64,000 nucleotides of DNA from Hyphomicrobiales bacterium (GTDB lineage Bacteria; Pseudomonadota; Alphaproteobacteria; Rhizobiales; Rhizobiaceae), in the NCBI GenBank assembly GCA_900466475.1, contig UBMI01000010.1:558001-622000 (forward strand). Reading direction: 5' to 3'. The notes under the pieces are model-generated. The model ran no database searches and was not told where the DNA came from. It saw nothing but the letters and a program-made list of their open reading frames with translations. Below are positions 42,370 to 50,839 of the stretch, piece after piece (position 1 is the stretch's first letter; each line of letters opens with the position of its first letter). Made by a program: the position numbers and the translations under genes.

Positions 42370-43338
42370 TTATCTCTGTGCTTCGGCCGGGATGATCTTG
42401 GCGGCTTCCGCCCGCACGTCGACTGCCGGGAACGTCTCCGGATAGAGGTAGTGAGCCGCTTCGCGCAGCACGATCTCGCGCGCGATGGGGCCGTTCGTTT
42501 CGACCCACTGGTCGCCGACATAGAACACCCGCTTGTTCTTCACGGCAGTCAATTCCTGCCAGATCGGGTTGTTTTCATGCGGTCGATCGGGACCTGAATC
42601 GTAGATGAAGAGGACTTCCGGATCCTTCTCCAGCATGGTTTCCAGGCTAAGATCGATGCCGAACTCACCACCCGGCGTCATGTTGCCGGCGATATTGTCG
42701 CCTCCAATGGCTGCCAGGATCGAAGCGGAGGTGTTTTCGGTGTGGAACGCGAACGGCGTTTCGCCGCCCCACATGATCGCGAAACGAGGATGGACATCCT
42801 TGGGGGCTTTGGCGGCGTAGTCCGCGAGATGCTCCCGGAATTGCTTGTTCAACTGAACGCCGCGCTCCGGGTTGCCGAGGATTTTCGAAAGCTCGGCGAT
42901 CTCGCGATCGCTGCCATCAAGCAGTTCCATATTGTAGGCGACATAGGGGGCGATCTTCTCAAGCTGCGGCGCGTTGCCCACCGTGTAGCGGCGGATAGCC
43001 ACGATCAGGTCGGGCTTTGCTTCGGACAGAAGCTCGAGATTGGGTTTTGCCCGCTGGCCGATCTGCTTCATGCCGGCAGTCATGCCGAGGAGAAAGTCCG
43101 GCTCGCGCCCTTTTGTCATGTAGGTGCTGGCCACGGGCTTGATGCCGAGAGCAAGGGCGACGTCATCTGCGAAATAGGAAATTGCTGCGATCCGCTTGGG
43201 CTGGACGGGAACCTCGACCGTGACGCCACGGTCGTCGATTACAGAGATGGTCTTACCATCCTCAGCGAATACGGGGGCACTCGCCATCGCGGACAAGAGG
43301 CCGATGAGAGTTGCGAATTTCCGGACGTTGGTGGCCAT
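42370..43338 (-). CDS. Periplasmic substrate-binding protein of the second siderophore-type ABC importer
   Basis: A 322-residue Peripla_BP_2 (FhuD/FecB-type) protein. It has a signal peptide (FATLIGLLSAMASAPVF, cleavage near FAE), then ISVIDDRGVTVEVPVQPKRI, the standard first strand and helix. SEAKPDLIVAIRRY and MWGGETPFAFH follow in the two lobes. ATG 43338 follows GGAGG. It captures a ferric siderophore or similar in the periplasm. The diaminopropionate operon ends only 84 bases upstream with no terminator visible, so the two may be transcribed together. Confidence 0.89.
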   Translation of the reverse strand: MATNVRKFATLIGLLSAMASAPVFAEDGKTISVIDDRGVTVEVPVQPKRIAAISYFADDVALALGIKPVASTYMTKGREPDFLLGMTAGMKQIGQRAKPNLELLSEAKPDLIVAIRRYTVGNAPQLEKIAPYVAYNMELLDGSDREIAELSKILGNPERGVQLNKQFREHLADYAAKAPKDVHPRFAIMWGGETPFAFHTENTSASILAAIGGDNIAGNMTPGGEFGIDLSLETMLEKDPEVLFIYDSGPDRPHENNPIWQELTAVKNKRVFYVGDQWVETNGPIAREIVLREAAHYLYPETFPAVDVRAEAAKIIPAEAQR

Positions 43339-43422
43339 TGCGTATCCTCCACAGACTAGGCGGAGTCGCTTTAGGCGTTAAAGAAGAGTTCTGCAATCCA
43401 CTTTTAGATCCGACGCCGACAA

Positions 43423-44592
43423 TTATTTCCGGTCAGCATGTGAAAGGCGGCGGCGGACGATGCTCGCGTGCAACCTTGCACCGTGGAGCAGTCCGTCATC
43501 ATTGAAATCGAAGGTCGGATTGTGCAGCGGTGCGGAATCCTCGCCATTGCCGAGGAAGACGTAGCAGCCGGGTGCCAGGCCAAGGAAACGGGCGAAATCC
43601 TCCGAAGCCGTCATCGGTTCCTTCCGGATCTCGATGCTGGCGGGATCGAAGACGTCACGGGCGGCGGCGAGCGCCTCTTCCGCAAGAGCGGGGTCGTTCA
43701 GCAGAGGAACGAACTCCCGTGTGTAGGTGATCTCGGCAGAGAGGTTGTAGGTGTGCGCCGTGCCTTCGGCGATCACGCGCATCTGCTTTTCGATTTCGGC
43801 GCTGACATCGGGGTGGAAGCTCCTTGCGTCGCCGAAGATGCGGGCAAGGCCGGGCAGGGCATTGCGGGTGCCGTCGGTCAGGAGTTCGGTGACGGAAACG
43901 ACGCCGATATCGGTGGGGTCGAGGCGGCGAGAGACGATGGTCTGCAGGTTCATGACCAGTGCGCAGGCGGCAACCAGGACTTCGTTCGTGGCGTTCGGGC
44001 GGGCGGCATGGCCGCCGGTGCCCTTGAGCACGATCTCGAAATTGTCTTCCGCCGACATGAGGGCGCCCGGGCGCGTCTGGAAATGGCCGACGGGCAGGCC
44101 CGGCAGGTTGTGGATGCCGTAGATCTCGTCGAAGGGGAAGCGTTCGAAAATCCCGTCCTCGATCATGGCGAGCGCGCCCTTGCCCCATTCCTCCGCGGGC
44201 TGGAAGATGAAGCGCACCGTGCCGTCGAAACCGCCGTCTTCGGCAAGCATTCTGGCCGCACCGAGCAGCATGGCGGTGTGGCCGTCATGGCCGCAGGCAT
44301 GCATGACGCCGGGATTGCGGGAAGCATGGGGCCGATCTGCCTGTTCGGGGATGCGGAGCGCATCCATATCGGCTCTGAGCGCAATCGAGCGGTTGCCGCT
44401 GCCGCGCTTCAGGGTGCCGACGACACCGGTGCCGCCGATCCCTTCGGCGACATCGTCGAGGCCGAATTCGCGCAGCTTTTCGGCGACGAAGGCCGAGGTC
44501 TGCTTCTCCTCGAAGCCGAATTCCGGATAGGCATGGAGATGGCGTCTCCATGCGCGCATGTCGGCGGCCAGTCGGTCGAGATCCATTGTCAT
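43423..44592 (-). CDS. M20 family amidohydrolase (hippurate/N-acyl-amino-acid hydrolase type)
   Basis: A 389-residue zinc amidohydrolase. Motifs: RRHLHAYPEFGFEE at the N-terminus, HACGHDGHTAMLLGAA for the metal site, FIFQPAEEWGKGALAMI with the catalytic Glu, and a final EDFARFLGLAPGCYVFLGNG. The dimerisation domain is in the middle (GTGGHAARPNATNEV). It cleaves N-acyl or indole-acyl amino acids and similar amides. ATG 44592 overlaps the stop of the upstream hydrolase as ATGA. It is the last gene of the dpaL operon. Confidence 0.9.
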   Translation of the reverse strand: MTMDLDRLAADMRAWRRHLHAYPEFGFEEKQTSAFVAEKLREFGLDDVAEGIGGTGVVGTLKRGSGNRSIALRADMDALRIPEQADRPHASRNPGVMHACGHDGHTAMLLGAARMLAEDGGFDGTVRFIFQPAEEWGKGALAMIEDGIFERFPFDEIYGIHNLPGLPVGHFQTRPGALMSAEDNFEIVLKGTGGHAARPNATNEVLVAACALVMNLQTIVSRRLDPTDIGVVSVTELLTDGTRNALPGLARIFGDARSFHPDVSAEIEKQMRVIAEGTAHTYNLSAEITYTREFVPLLNDPALAEEALAAARDVFDPASIEIRKEPMTASEDFARFLGLAPGCYVFLGNGEDSAPLHNPTFDFNDDGLLHGARLHASIVRRRLSHADRK

Positions 44593-45827
44593 TTCTCCTC
44601 CGTCAGGCTGGTGACGACATCGAGCAGGATGTCGGCGCCGGCGACAAGATCATCATTTTCGGTGAATTCCCTGGGATTGTGGCTGATGCCGCCCTTGCTC
44701 GGCACGAAGATCATGGCCGATGGCGCGATGCGGGCGATCATCTGGGCATCGTGGCCGGCACCCGAGGTCATGCGCCTGCAGGGCAGAGCGCGCGCTCGGG
44801 CGGCTGTCTCGATCGTGGCGACGATCCGCTCGTCGAATTTGACCGGCTCGAAGCGGGCAAGCCGCTGCACGGAGATTGCGACCTGCTCTTCGGCCGACAG
44901 GCTTTCGAGGAAGCGGGCAAGGGCTGCCTCTTCCTCCCGCAGGCGGTCCTCGTCCGGATCGCGCAGGTCGACCGTGAAAATCACCTTCGAGGGGATGACG
45001 TTGATGGCGTTCGGCTGGAATTCCATGCAGCCGACGGTCGCGACCGTCGGCGTGTTCGATGCCATTGCCCGCTCGCGCAGGAAGGTGATGACGCGGGCGC
45101 TCGCATGGCCGGCATCGCGCCGCATGGTCATCGGTGTGGTGCCGGCGTGGTTGGCGTCGCCCTCGATCGTCACGCGCTGCCATGAAATGCCCTGCAGGTT
45201 TTCGACTGCGCCGAGGGACAAACCCTCGCGCTCCAGAACCGGACCCTGCTCGATATGGAGTTCGATATAGGCATGCGGCGTGAGGAAACCCGGTTTCCTG
45301 TCGCCCGCATAGCCGATGCGCTTCAGCTCGTCACCGAGCAGTGACCCGTCCGTTCCCGTGGTCGCCAGCGCTGTCTCCACATCGAGCCCGCCGGCATAGA
45401 CGAGCGAGCCCATCATATCGGGCGCATAGCGTACGCCTTCCTCATTGGTGAAGGCGGCTACGGCGATGGGGCGGGACGGCGCAAAGCCCGACGCCTTCAG
45501 CGTTTCGATGACTTCGAGGGCCGAGAGCACGCCGTAACAGCCGTCATAGATGCCGGCGTCGATGACGGTATCTATATGCGAGCCGAGCAGAAGCGGGGCG
45601 CGATCCCGCGTGCCGTCGGGCACCCAGATACCGAAGATATTGCCGATCCGGTCGATGGCGAGCTCCAGTCCGGCGGCTTCGATCCAGGCGACGAGGCAAT
45701 CGCGGCCAAGCTTGTCCGCGTCGGAGGCGGCAAGGCGCACCAGCCTGCCATCCGCATCGCGGCCGATCGCGCCGAGTTCGGCAAGCCGGCCGAGGAGCCT
45801 CGATGCATCGATGGATGTCTTGCTCAT
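44589..45827 (-). CDS. Zn-dependent hydrolase (N-carbamoyl-L-amino-acid hydrolase/allantoate amidohydrolase type)
   Basis: A 412-residue M20-related hydrolase. Motifs: LLGSHIDTVIDAGIYDG (metal His and Asp), FTNEEGVRYAPDMMGS (catalytic and metal Glu), IELHIEQGPVLE, and GDANHAGTTPMTMRRD (dimer-interface His). The C-terminal TSGAGHDAQMIARI carries the last metal His. The family removes carbamoyl or ureido groups. It sits between dpaL and an M20 amidohydrolase, both overlapped by four bases, so the three work on one substrate: probably an amide or carbamoyl derivative that ends as diaminopropionate. Confidence 0.9.
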   Translation of the reverse strand: MSKTSIDASRLLGRLAELGAIGRDADGRLVRLAASDADKLGRDCLVAWIEAAGLELAIDRIGNIFGIWVPDGTRDRAPLLLGSHIDTVIDAGIYDGCYGVLSALEVIETLKASGFAPSRPIAVAAFTNEEGVRYAPDMMGSLVYAGGLDVETALATTGTDGSLLGDELKRIGYAGDRKPGFLTPHAYIELHIEQGPVLEREGLSLGAVENLQGISWQRVTIEGDANHAGTTPMTMRRDAGHASARVITFLRERAMASNTPTVATVGCMEFQPNAINVIPSKVIFTVDLRDPDEDRLREEEAALARFLESLSAEEQVAISVQRLARFEPVKFDERIVATIETAARARALPCRRMTSGAGHDAQMIARIAPSAMIFVPSKGGISHNPREFTENDDLVAGADILLDVVTSLTEEK

Positions 45828-47023
45828 TCCGCACCTCGCGACAGGACCGCATCCGGCGAGCGTCCGACGATCTCCTGATATCGGCCGGGATCGGTGGCGC
45901 CCTCCGTGTTCACTACGAAGATGCGCGAATCCGGGCCAAGGGAAAGGGCGGATTTCGCCGCAGGGTCGGCGAGCGCTTTCAGGAGACCGGCAAGGCCGAC
46001 ACCACCGCTTTCGCCGGCGACGATGGCAGGATCTCCATCCAAGGGCTCTGCAAGCCGGCGCATGACGGAGACCGCGTCTTCCTCTTCGACGGTCATGAAA
46101 GCATCGGCGGTGCGTGACAGGATGCGCCAGGCGACAAGCGAGGGCTCGTAGCATTCCAGCATCGCCATGACCGTCGGTTCGCCATGGGCGATGGTGACGG
46201 GCCGGCCGGCGCGCGCGGTTTCGAACAGGCAGGCGGCGCGGGCGGGATCGACGACGGTGAAGACCGGACGCTGTGGGCCGAGCACGATTGCCAGATGGCC
46301 GGCGACCGCAGCGGCGATGCCGCCGACGCCGGACTGGATGAAGACATGGGTCGGCGGCTGCGGCATCTGTTTCAGCGCTTCGCGCACCAGCGCTGTATAG
46401 CCCTGCATGACGAGACCGGGGATACGTTCATAGCCGGGCCAGGAGGTGTCGGACACGACGGTCCAGCCGCGTTCTTTTGCGACGCGGGCGGCTTGCCTGA
46501 CAGAATCGTCATAGCTGCCATCGACACGGATCATCTCGGCACCGAAGCGGGCGATTGCGGCGACGCGTTCGTCGCTGACGCCGGCATGGACGAAAATTGC
46601 AGCGTGCGCGCCGACAAGGGCTGCGCCCTGGGCGACCGAGCGGCCGTGATTGCCATCGGTAGCGCAGGCGAAGGTCATGGTCTCCGCGAGTTTTCGCAGG
46701 TCCGGGGCATGCAGGTCTGCTATCTCGACCTTGCGTCCGAGCTTTGCTTCCGCTGCCTCCAGAACGAGGCGGATGACGGCATAGGCGCCGCCGAGCGCCT
46801 TGAAACTGCCGAGCCCGAGCCGCTTTCCCTCATCCTTCACATGGATCGCAGCGACGCCTGACGTGGCGGCAAGCGCGGGCAGGGAGACGAGCGGCGTTGG
46901 CGCATTGTCGTCGCGATAGCGCAGGTGGTCTTCCACGGCTGTGGCAGCGGCAATGCCCAGTGTCTCCGCGTCCGCCGCTTCGAGCGGATGTCGATAATCG
47001 CTTGTCGTGTTGAGAATGAACAT
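45824..47023 (-). CDS. dpaL: Diaminopropionate ammonia-lyase
   Basis: A 399-residue fold-type II PLP enzyme. The PLP lysine is in GLGSFKALGGAYAV and the substrate loop in CATDGNHGRSVAQGAAL, with SGVGGIAAAVAGHL binding the phosphate. It matches E. coli YgeX, which splits 2,3-diaminopropionate to pyruvate and ammonia. It is first in an operon with two amidohydrolases, comparable to the ygeX-ygeY neighbourhood, and is divergent from an Lrp/AsnC gene that likely regulates it. The ATG at 47023 opens MFILNTTSDYRHPL. Confidence 0.88.
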   Translation of the reverse strand: MFILNTTSDYRHPLEAADAETLGIAAATAVEDHLRYRDDNAPTPLVSLPALAATSGVAAIHVKDEGKRLGLGSFKALGGAYAVIRLVLEAAEAKLGRKVEIADLHAPDLRKLAETMTFACATDGNHGRSVAQGAALVGAHAAIFVHAGVSDERVAAIARFGAEMIRVDGSYDDSVRQAARVAKERGWTVVSDTSWPGYERIPGLVMQGYTALVREALKQMPQPPTHVFIQSGVGGIAAAVAGHLAIVLGPQRPVFTVVDPARAACLFETARAGRPVTIAHGEPTVMAMLECYEPSLVAWRILSRTADAFMTVEEEDAVSVMRRLAEPLDGDPAIVAGESGGVGLAGLLKALADPAAKSALSLGPDSRIFVVNTEGATDPGRYQEIVGRSPDAVLSRGAE

Positions 47024-47066
47024 AAAGGCCTCGCTTGCTTCCGCATGGAAACATATTGCAGAGCGA

Positions 47067-47101
47067 GCGAAAAATGCGCTGATATTGAAGGGCGTTTTTG
47101 C
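47067..47101. promoter_or_regulatory. Possible Lrp/AsnC operator in the dpaL-lrp divergent region
   Basis: An imperfect dyad, GCGAAAAATGCGC (47067-47079) and GCGTTTTTGC (47092-47101), with an A/T-rich core lies between the two divergent starts (47023 and 47126). Lrp-family regulators bind such A/T-centred dyads. The match is weak and is based on sight only. Confidence 0.35.
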
Positions 47102-47125
47102 AAGTTTGTTTCATGAGGGATGCCC

Positions 47126-47602
47126 ATGCCTGCGTCTTCGATATCAGTGCTCGATGCCTTCGACCGCAAGATCCTCGAGATCCTCCAGCGCGACAATACC
47201 ACGCCGCAAAGGACGATCGGCGAGGCCGTCAACCTGTCGGCGCCGTCAGTGCAGCGGCGCATCAAGCGGATGACGGAGGAAGGCGTGATCAGGGCCAACA
47301 TCGCCGTGCTCGATCCCGCCGCCGTCGGGCAGGCCATCACCATTTTCGTCGAGATCGAGGTCATCAGCGAAACGGCCGAGCAGATCGAAGCGGCGAAGCG
47401 GGAATTCGCCGCCGCTCCGGAAATCCAGCAGTGTTATTACGTGACCGGCGAGGCCGACTTCGTGCTCGTCATCGTCGTGCCCTCTATGGCCGATTACGAA
47501 GCGCTGACGCGGCGCCTGTTCTTCGGCAACAACAATGTGAAGCGGTTTCGGACGTTCGTCGCCATGGACAGGATCAAGGTGGGCCTCAGCGTTCCTGTCT
47601 GA
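47126..47602 (+). CDS. Lrp/AsnC family transcriptional regulator
   Basis: A 158-residue Lrp-type regulator: HTH at residues 5-55 (DRKILEILQRDNTTPQRTIG, then LSAPSVQRRIKRM) and the C-terminal RAM effector domain (CYYVTGEADFVLVIVV). The ATG at 47126 is better spaced from AGGG than the one at 47120. Position and orientation make the dpaL operon its target, probably with diaminopropionate or another amino acid as effector. A strong hairpin follows at 47608-47628. Confidence 0.92.
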   Translation: MPASSISVLDAFDRKILEILQRDNTTPQRTIGEAVNLSAPSVQRRIKRMTEEGVIRANIAVLDPAAVGQAITIFVEIEVISETAEQIEAAKREFAAAPEIQQCYYVTGEADFVLVIVVPSMADYEALTRRLFFGNNNVKRFRTFVAMDRIKVGLSVPV

Positions 47603-47607
47603 GGGGG

Positions 47608-47634
47608 CTCCGGGCTTCAGGCCCGGAGATATTT
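47608..47634 (+). terminator. Hairpin terminator after the lrp-type gene
   Basis: Perfect stem CTCCGGGC (47608-47615) and GCCCGGAG (47621-47628) with a five-base loop, followed by ATATTT. The stop of the Lrp gene is six bases before it. It lies between this gene and the convergent membrane protein gene. Confidence 0.65.
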
Positions 47635-47639
47635 CGCCG

Positions 47640-48476
47640 TCACACCGCAAGGGCTGCCGTATTCCGCGTACGCCTCAGCAATTGGCGCAGTGAAAGCGCA
47701 TGCAGGACGAGAGAGGTGGGCACGGTGAAGGCCGGAATGATGGCGGTGGGGTAGGTCCCGGTCGTCAGGTTGGGATGATCGAGGGCGAGCTGCTGCAGGG
47801 GGCCGGGCGTCGTGAGGGCGCCGAGCGTGACTGCGACGACGAGATCGGCCATGCCGAAGAGATTCCAGAACAGAGCCGCCCGGGCGCTGCCTGACCGGCC
47901 GCTTGCAAGCAATACGGCTGTCGGCAAGGCCATCAGGCCGGTGATCACGTCACCTGTGCCGGCAGGAAGGGCAAACACGCCCGGCGCCGTGCCGGCCAGC
48001 CAGTTGGCGAAGAACACGCCGCCGATCACCCTGCAGGCCTGCAGGCCGATCAGCCAGCTGGCGGGCATGGCATCGAGCAGCAAACCGATCCTGTCCGAGC
48101 GCGACAGGAGCGTGATGACGACCGTCGTCGGCACCACGATCATCAGCGGCAGCAACGGGATTGAAATTGCTCCCGGCAGGAGAAGGCCATCGGCGACAAT
48201 GATCCAGGCCGCGCCGTGCCATAGGGTCAGCGGAACTGCGATCGCAAGCCAGGTCGATGTCCGCTCCGACGTGGTGAGGGCGGTGCGCGACAATGCTGCC
48301 CAGGTTCCGCCGAGCACGATGAGATGGACTGCGATGCGCGCGACGAAGATGGACAGGTCCGAGCGCTGAAGCTCCGGTATTGCGACAAGGGCTGCGAACC
48401 AGAGGGCTGTTGCCGCCGCGCTGCCGGCAAATGCAAACGTCGGGGTAATGGAGGTTGGGGTTGAGTTCGGCGCCAA
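47640..48476 (-). CDS. Hypothetical integral membrane protein
   Basis: A 278-residue protein with about eight hydrophobic segments (such as ATALWFAALVAIP and LPLMIVVPTTVVITLL), no signal peptide and no recognised domain. The C-terminal part with FALPAGTGDVITGLMALPTA resembles uncharacterised membrane proteins of the DUF4386/rhomboid-free kind, but this is weak. The start is a TTG at 48476 with GGAGG seven bases before it; a TTG at 48500 is less well placed. It is divergent from an HxlR regulator across 285 bases that contain two palindromes. Confidence 0.65.
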   Translation of the reverse strand: MAPNSTPTSITPTFAFAGSAAATALWFAALVAIPELQRSDLSIFVARIAVHLIVLGGTWAALSRTALTTSERTSTWLAIAVPLTLWHGAAWIIVADGLLLPGAISIPLLPLMIVVPTTVVITLLSRSDRIGLLLDAMPASWLIGLQACRVIGGVFFANWLAGTAPGVFALPAGTGDVITGLMALPTAVLLASGRSGSARAALFWNLFGMADLVVAVTLGALTTPGPLQQLALDHPNLTTGTYPTAIIPAFTVPTSLVLHALSLRQLLRRTRNTAALAV

Positions 48477-48597
48477 TGTGAGATCCTCCCGTTTTGACAA
48501 AACCGGTGATGTGTTGCAGCGACCCGAGCTCGATCTCGATCGGGCATCGGCCCGCTGGCTGCGGTCAATGGGAGTGGGTCACTCGCCAATGGCATTT

Positions 48598-48620
48598 GTA
48601 ACTCTTATAATAAGAGTTAC
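48598..48620. promoter_or_regulatory. Perfect palindrome, probable operator of the HxlR divergent region
   Basis: GTAACTCTTA (48598-48607) and TAAGAGTTAC (48611-48620) are exact complements around a TAA centre. It lies in the divergent region of the HxlR gene and the membrane protein gene, 122 and 142 bases from the two starts. HxlR regulators bind such A/T-rich dyads, so it is the natural candidate site. Confidence 0.6.
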
Positions 48621-48710
48621 TGTGCGGCAAGCAGTTTGCCGGTCCGGTTTGTCGCAGGCCTCGTGGCTGTCGAGCTTTCTTGAAACGGACATTCCGGCAA
48701 ACTAGTGTGG

Positions 48711-48725
48711 CTCTCATGATGAGAG
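48711..48725. promoter_or_regulatory. Second palindrome close to the HxlR start
   Basis: CTCTCAT-G-ATGAGAG (48711-48725) is a perfect 7-bp dyad 37 bases before the HxlR start codon. Its half-site (CTCT) resembles that of the palindrome at 48598, so both may be bound by the same protein, the nearer one for autorepression. Confidence 0.45.
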
Positions 48726-48761
48726 GTGCCGGCAATAACGCGGGTGCCGGGAAAGGGTCCG

Positions 48762-49328
48762 ATGCGGTCGAAGGGTTTCGATGGAATGGTGTGCTCGATT
48801 GCCGGCGTCATGGCGGCGATCGGCGATCGGTGGGGGCTGCTGATCCTGCGCGATCTCGTCTGCGGTCTCAGCCGCTATGAGGATTTTCGCCAGTCGTCAG
48901 GCATCACCAATGCGACGCTCAGTGACCGGCTGAAGCACCTGGAAGCCAATGGCCTCGTCGAGCGGCGGCGCTATCAGGTGAACCCGGAACGGTTTGAATA
49001 CCTCCTGACCCGAAAGGGCTGGCAGATCGCGCCCATCATGCCGGTGCTCGCCCAGATCGGCGACAGCCTCGGCATGTCAGGTGCTTCGGGACCGCCCATG
49101 ACCTTCGTCAATCGCAAGACGGGCGCGGAGATACGCTGGGGGTTCATCGATCAGAAAACCGGCGAAGCGGTGAGCCCGGTGGATCTCGAGATCAGGGAAG
49201 GCGATGGTGCGGATGACGCCGTTCGCTGGCGATTGTCCCACGCTGCGGACCGTCGTCAGGCGCTGGACGATATTCTTGCTGCCTCGGTTGAGGCAACGAA
49301 TGGGCAACCGCAGAAGCCTGCGAGGTAG
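48762..49328 (+). CDS. HxlR family transcriptional regulator
   Basis: A 188-residue HxlR regulator: CSIAGVMAAIGDRWGLLILR is the typical opening, RYEDFRQSSGITNATLSDRL the HTH and LKHLEANGLVERRRYQ the wing (residues 5-105). The C-terminal 80 residues (FVNRKTGAEIRWGFIDQKTG) form an extra beta domain found in the longer members. ATG 48762 is chosen (AAAGGG before it); a GTG at 48726 is possible. It probably controls the divergent membrane protein and itself through the palindromes. Confidence 0.88.
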   Translation: MRSKGFDGMVCSIAGVMAAIGDRWGLLILRDLVCGLSRYEDFRQSSGITNATLSDRLKHLEANGLVERRRYQVNPERFEYLLTRKGWQIAPIMPVLAQIGDSLGMSGASGPPMTFVNRKTGAEIRWGFIDQKTGEAVSPVDLEIREGDGADDAVRWRLSHAADRRQALDDILAASVEATNGQPQKPAR

Positions 49329-49396
49329 GCGCGGTTCCCGATTGGGATCGAAGATCGAATTCACGCGGTTCATCAGCAAGCGGGAGGTGCCCATTC

Positions 49397-49912
49397 ATGC
49401 TGATCATTTTCGGTGGTTTGCCGGGGTCGGGAAAGACGACGATTGCGCGTGCCCTGGCGAGGGAGCTTGGGGCGGTCCATCTGCGTATCGACACGATCGA
49501 GCAGGCCATACGGGCATCGGACATGTTGAGATCGGAGGTCGGCCCGGCAGGCTACATGGTCGGATACGGGCTCGCCGAAGACAATCTCAAGCTTGGCAAG
49601 ATTGTCGTGGCGGACTCGGTCAATCCCCTGAAGGTGACCCGGGATGCCTGGCTTTCTGTTGCGGCGAAATCGGGTGTGCCGGCCATCGAGATCGAAATCG
49701 TCTGCTCGGACCGGGATGAGCATCGCCGACGGGCGGAGACGCGTGCAAGCGATGTTCCGGGGCTGAGAAAGCCAAGCTGGGAAGAGATCGTCACACGCGA
49801 CTATGAGGATTGGGGGGCAAGCCCGATCGTGATCGACACTGCAAAGCAGAGTCCGGATCAAGCGGTTGCCGAACTGATATCGAAGCTTGGAGCGGACCAG
49901 CATCGGCAATAA
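49397..49912 (+). CDS. P-loop kinase/AAA family ATP-binding protein
   Basis: A 171-residue P-loop protein: Walker A FGGLPGSGKTTIARAL at the N-terminus, RIDTIEQAIR in place of a switch, VADSVNPLKVTRD, and IEIVCSDRDEHRRRAETR as an arginine lid-like helix. Size and motif order match the small kinases related to shikimate, gluconate or chloramphenicol phosphotransferases, annotated as AAA family. ATG 49397 follows GGAGG. The acceptor is unknown. It stands alone between HxlR and pirin genes. Confidence 0.8.
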   Translation: MLIIFGGLPGSGKTTIARALARELGAVHLRIDTIEQAIRASDMLRSEVGPAGYMVGYGLAEDNLKLGKIVVADSVNPLKVTRDAWLSVAAKSGVPAIEIEIVCSDRDEHRRRAETRASDVPGLRKPSWEEIVTRDYEDWGASPIVIDTAKQSPDQAVAELISKLGADQHRQ

Positions 49913-50014
49913 TGGCGAGACCTGCGCCCGCCAAGAGCCCGCTTCATTGACCTTGAACGGCATCCGGGCGCTAATGGACCGGTATCGTCACCGCCTGCAG
50001 GCAAGGAGGATGCG

Positions 50015-50824
50015 ATGCTGCTCAAGGGCGAACGAACCTTTGTGGTGCGCGACGCGGGAGGGTTTGTGGCGCATGTCAACATGCCCGGATGGATAAAGCC
50101 TAAGCCTGGGGACCATGGCCACGGGCCGCTGGCGATGGTGGTCGAGTCCATCCTGCATCCGGGCCGGCGCGTTGCCATGCACGAGCATCGCAACGACGAA
50201 ATCATCTCCTGGGTGCCTGAAGGCGTCATGCGCCATGAAGACAGGGCGCGGGGCCGGCTGGTTTGCGACAGCGGGCATCTGATGGTCATGAATGCCGGCC
50301 GCGGCTTCTGGCACTCCGAGGAGACGCTGGCCTCCGATCCGCCGCTGCGCATGCTGCAGATCCTGGTGCGGCCCGATGCAGTCGACCTCGAACCCGGCAT
50401 CCAGTATGGGGCAATGCCTGACGGCGCGCCCAATTGCTGGCGGCACCTTGTCGGGCCGGAAGGCGGTGATGCGCCGTTCTTCGTTCGCAACCGGATCGAC
50501 TTCTTCGATATCCGGCTGGGGGCGGGCATGCGGGCGGAGTTCCCCCATAAGCAGGGTTACGAGCTGTATTTCTACGTGTTCAGCGGCGCGGTTCTCGCCG
50601 GCGGGCAGGCCTTTGGCGAAGGCGAGCAGGGGCTGCTGCTGTCGGACGAAGTTTTGACGGCAGAGGCGGCGAGCGACTGCGTGATGGTGGCCTTCCTGAT
50701 CGATCCACGAGCGCCTGTCACGCGGCATGGCACGGTGGCCGACACCAGGAAGATCCCGCCGCCCATCGTGATCCGTATCGTGAAACGGTGGCAAGGGTTG
50801 AAGCGGTTCTGGCGGCCGGGGTGA
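50015..50824 (+). CDS. Pirin family bicupin protein
   Basis: A 269-residue pirin-like protein. The first cupin has VAMHEHRNDEIISWVPEG with HEH metal ligands and MRHEDRARGRLVC, and the second runs from about residue 150 with HKQGYELYFYVFSGAV. Pirins of this sort bind iron and some have quercetinase activity; others act as redox-sensing co-regulators. ATG 50015 follows AAGGAGG, a very strong ribosome binding site. It converges on the TSUP gene. Confidence 0.84.
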   Translation: MLLKGERTFVVRDAGGFVAHVNMPGWIKPKPGDHGHGPLAMVVESILHPGRRVAMHEHRNDEIISWVPEGVMRHEDRARGRLVCDSGHLMVMNAGRGFWHSEETLASDPPLRMLQILVRPDAVDLEPGIQYGAMPDGAPNCWRHLVGPEGGDAPFFVRNRIDFFDIRLGAGMRAEFPHKQGYELYFYVFSGAVLAGGQAFGEGEQGLLLSDEVLTAEAASDCVMVAFLIDPRAPVTRHGTVADTRKIPPPIVIRIVKRWQGLKRFWRPG

Positions 50825-50839
50825 GGATAGCGACGGGCC

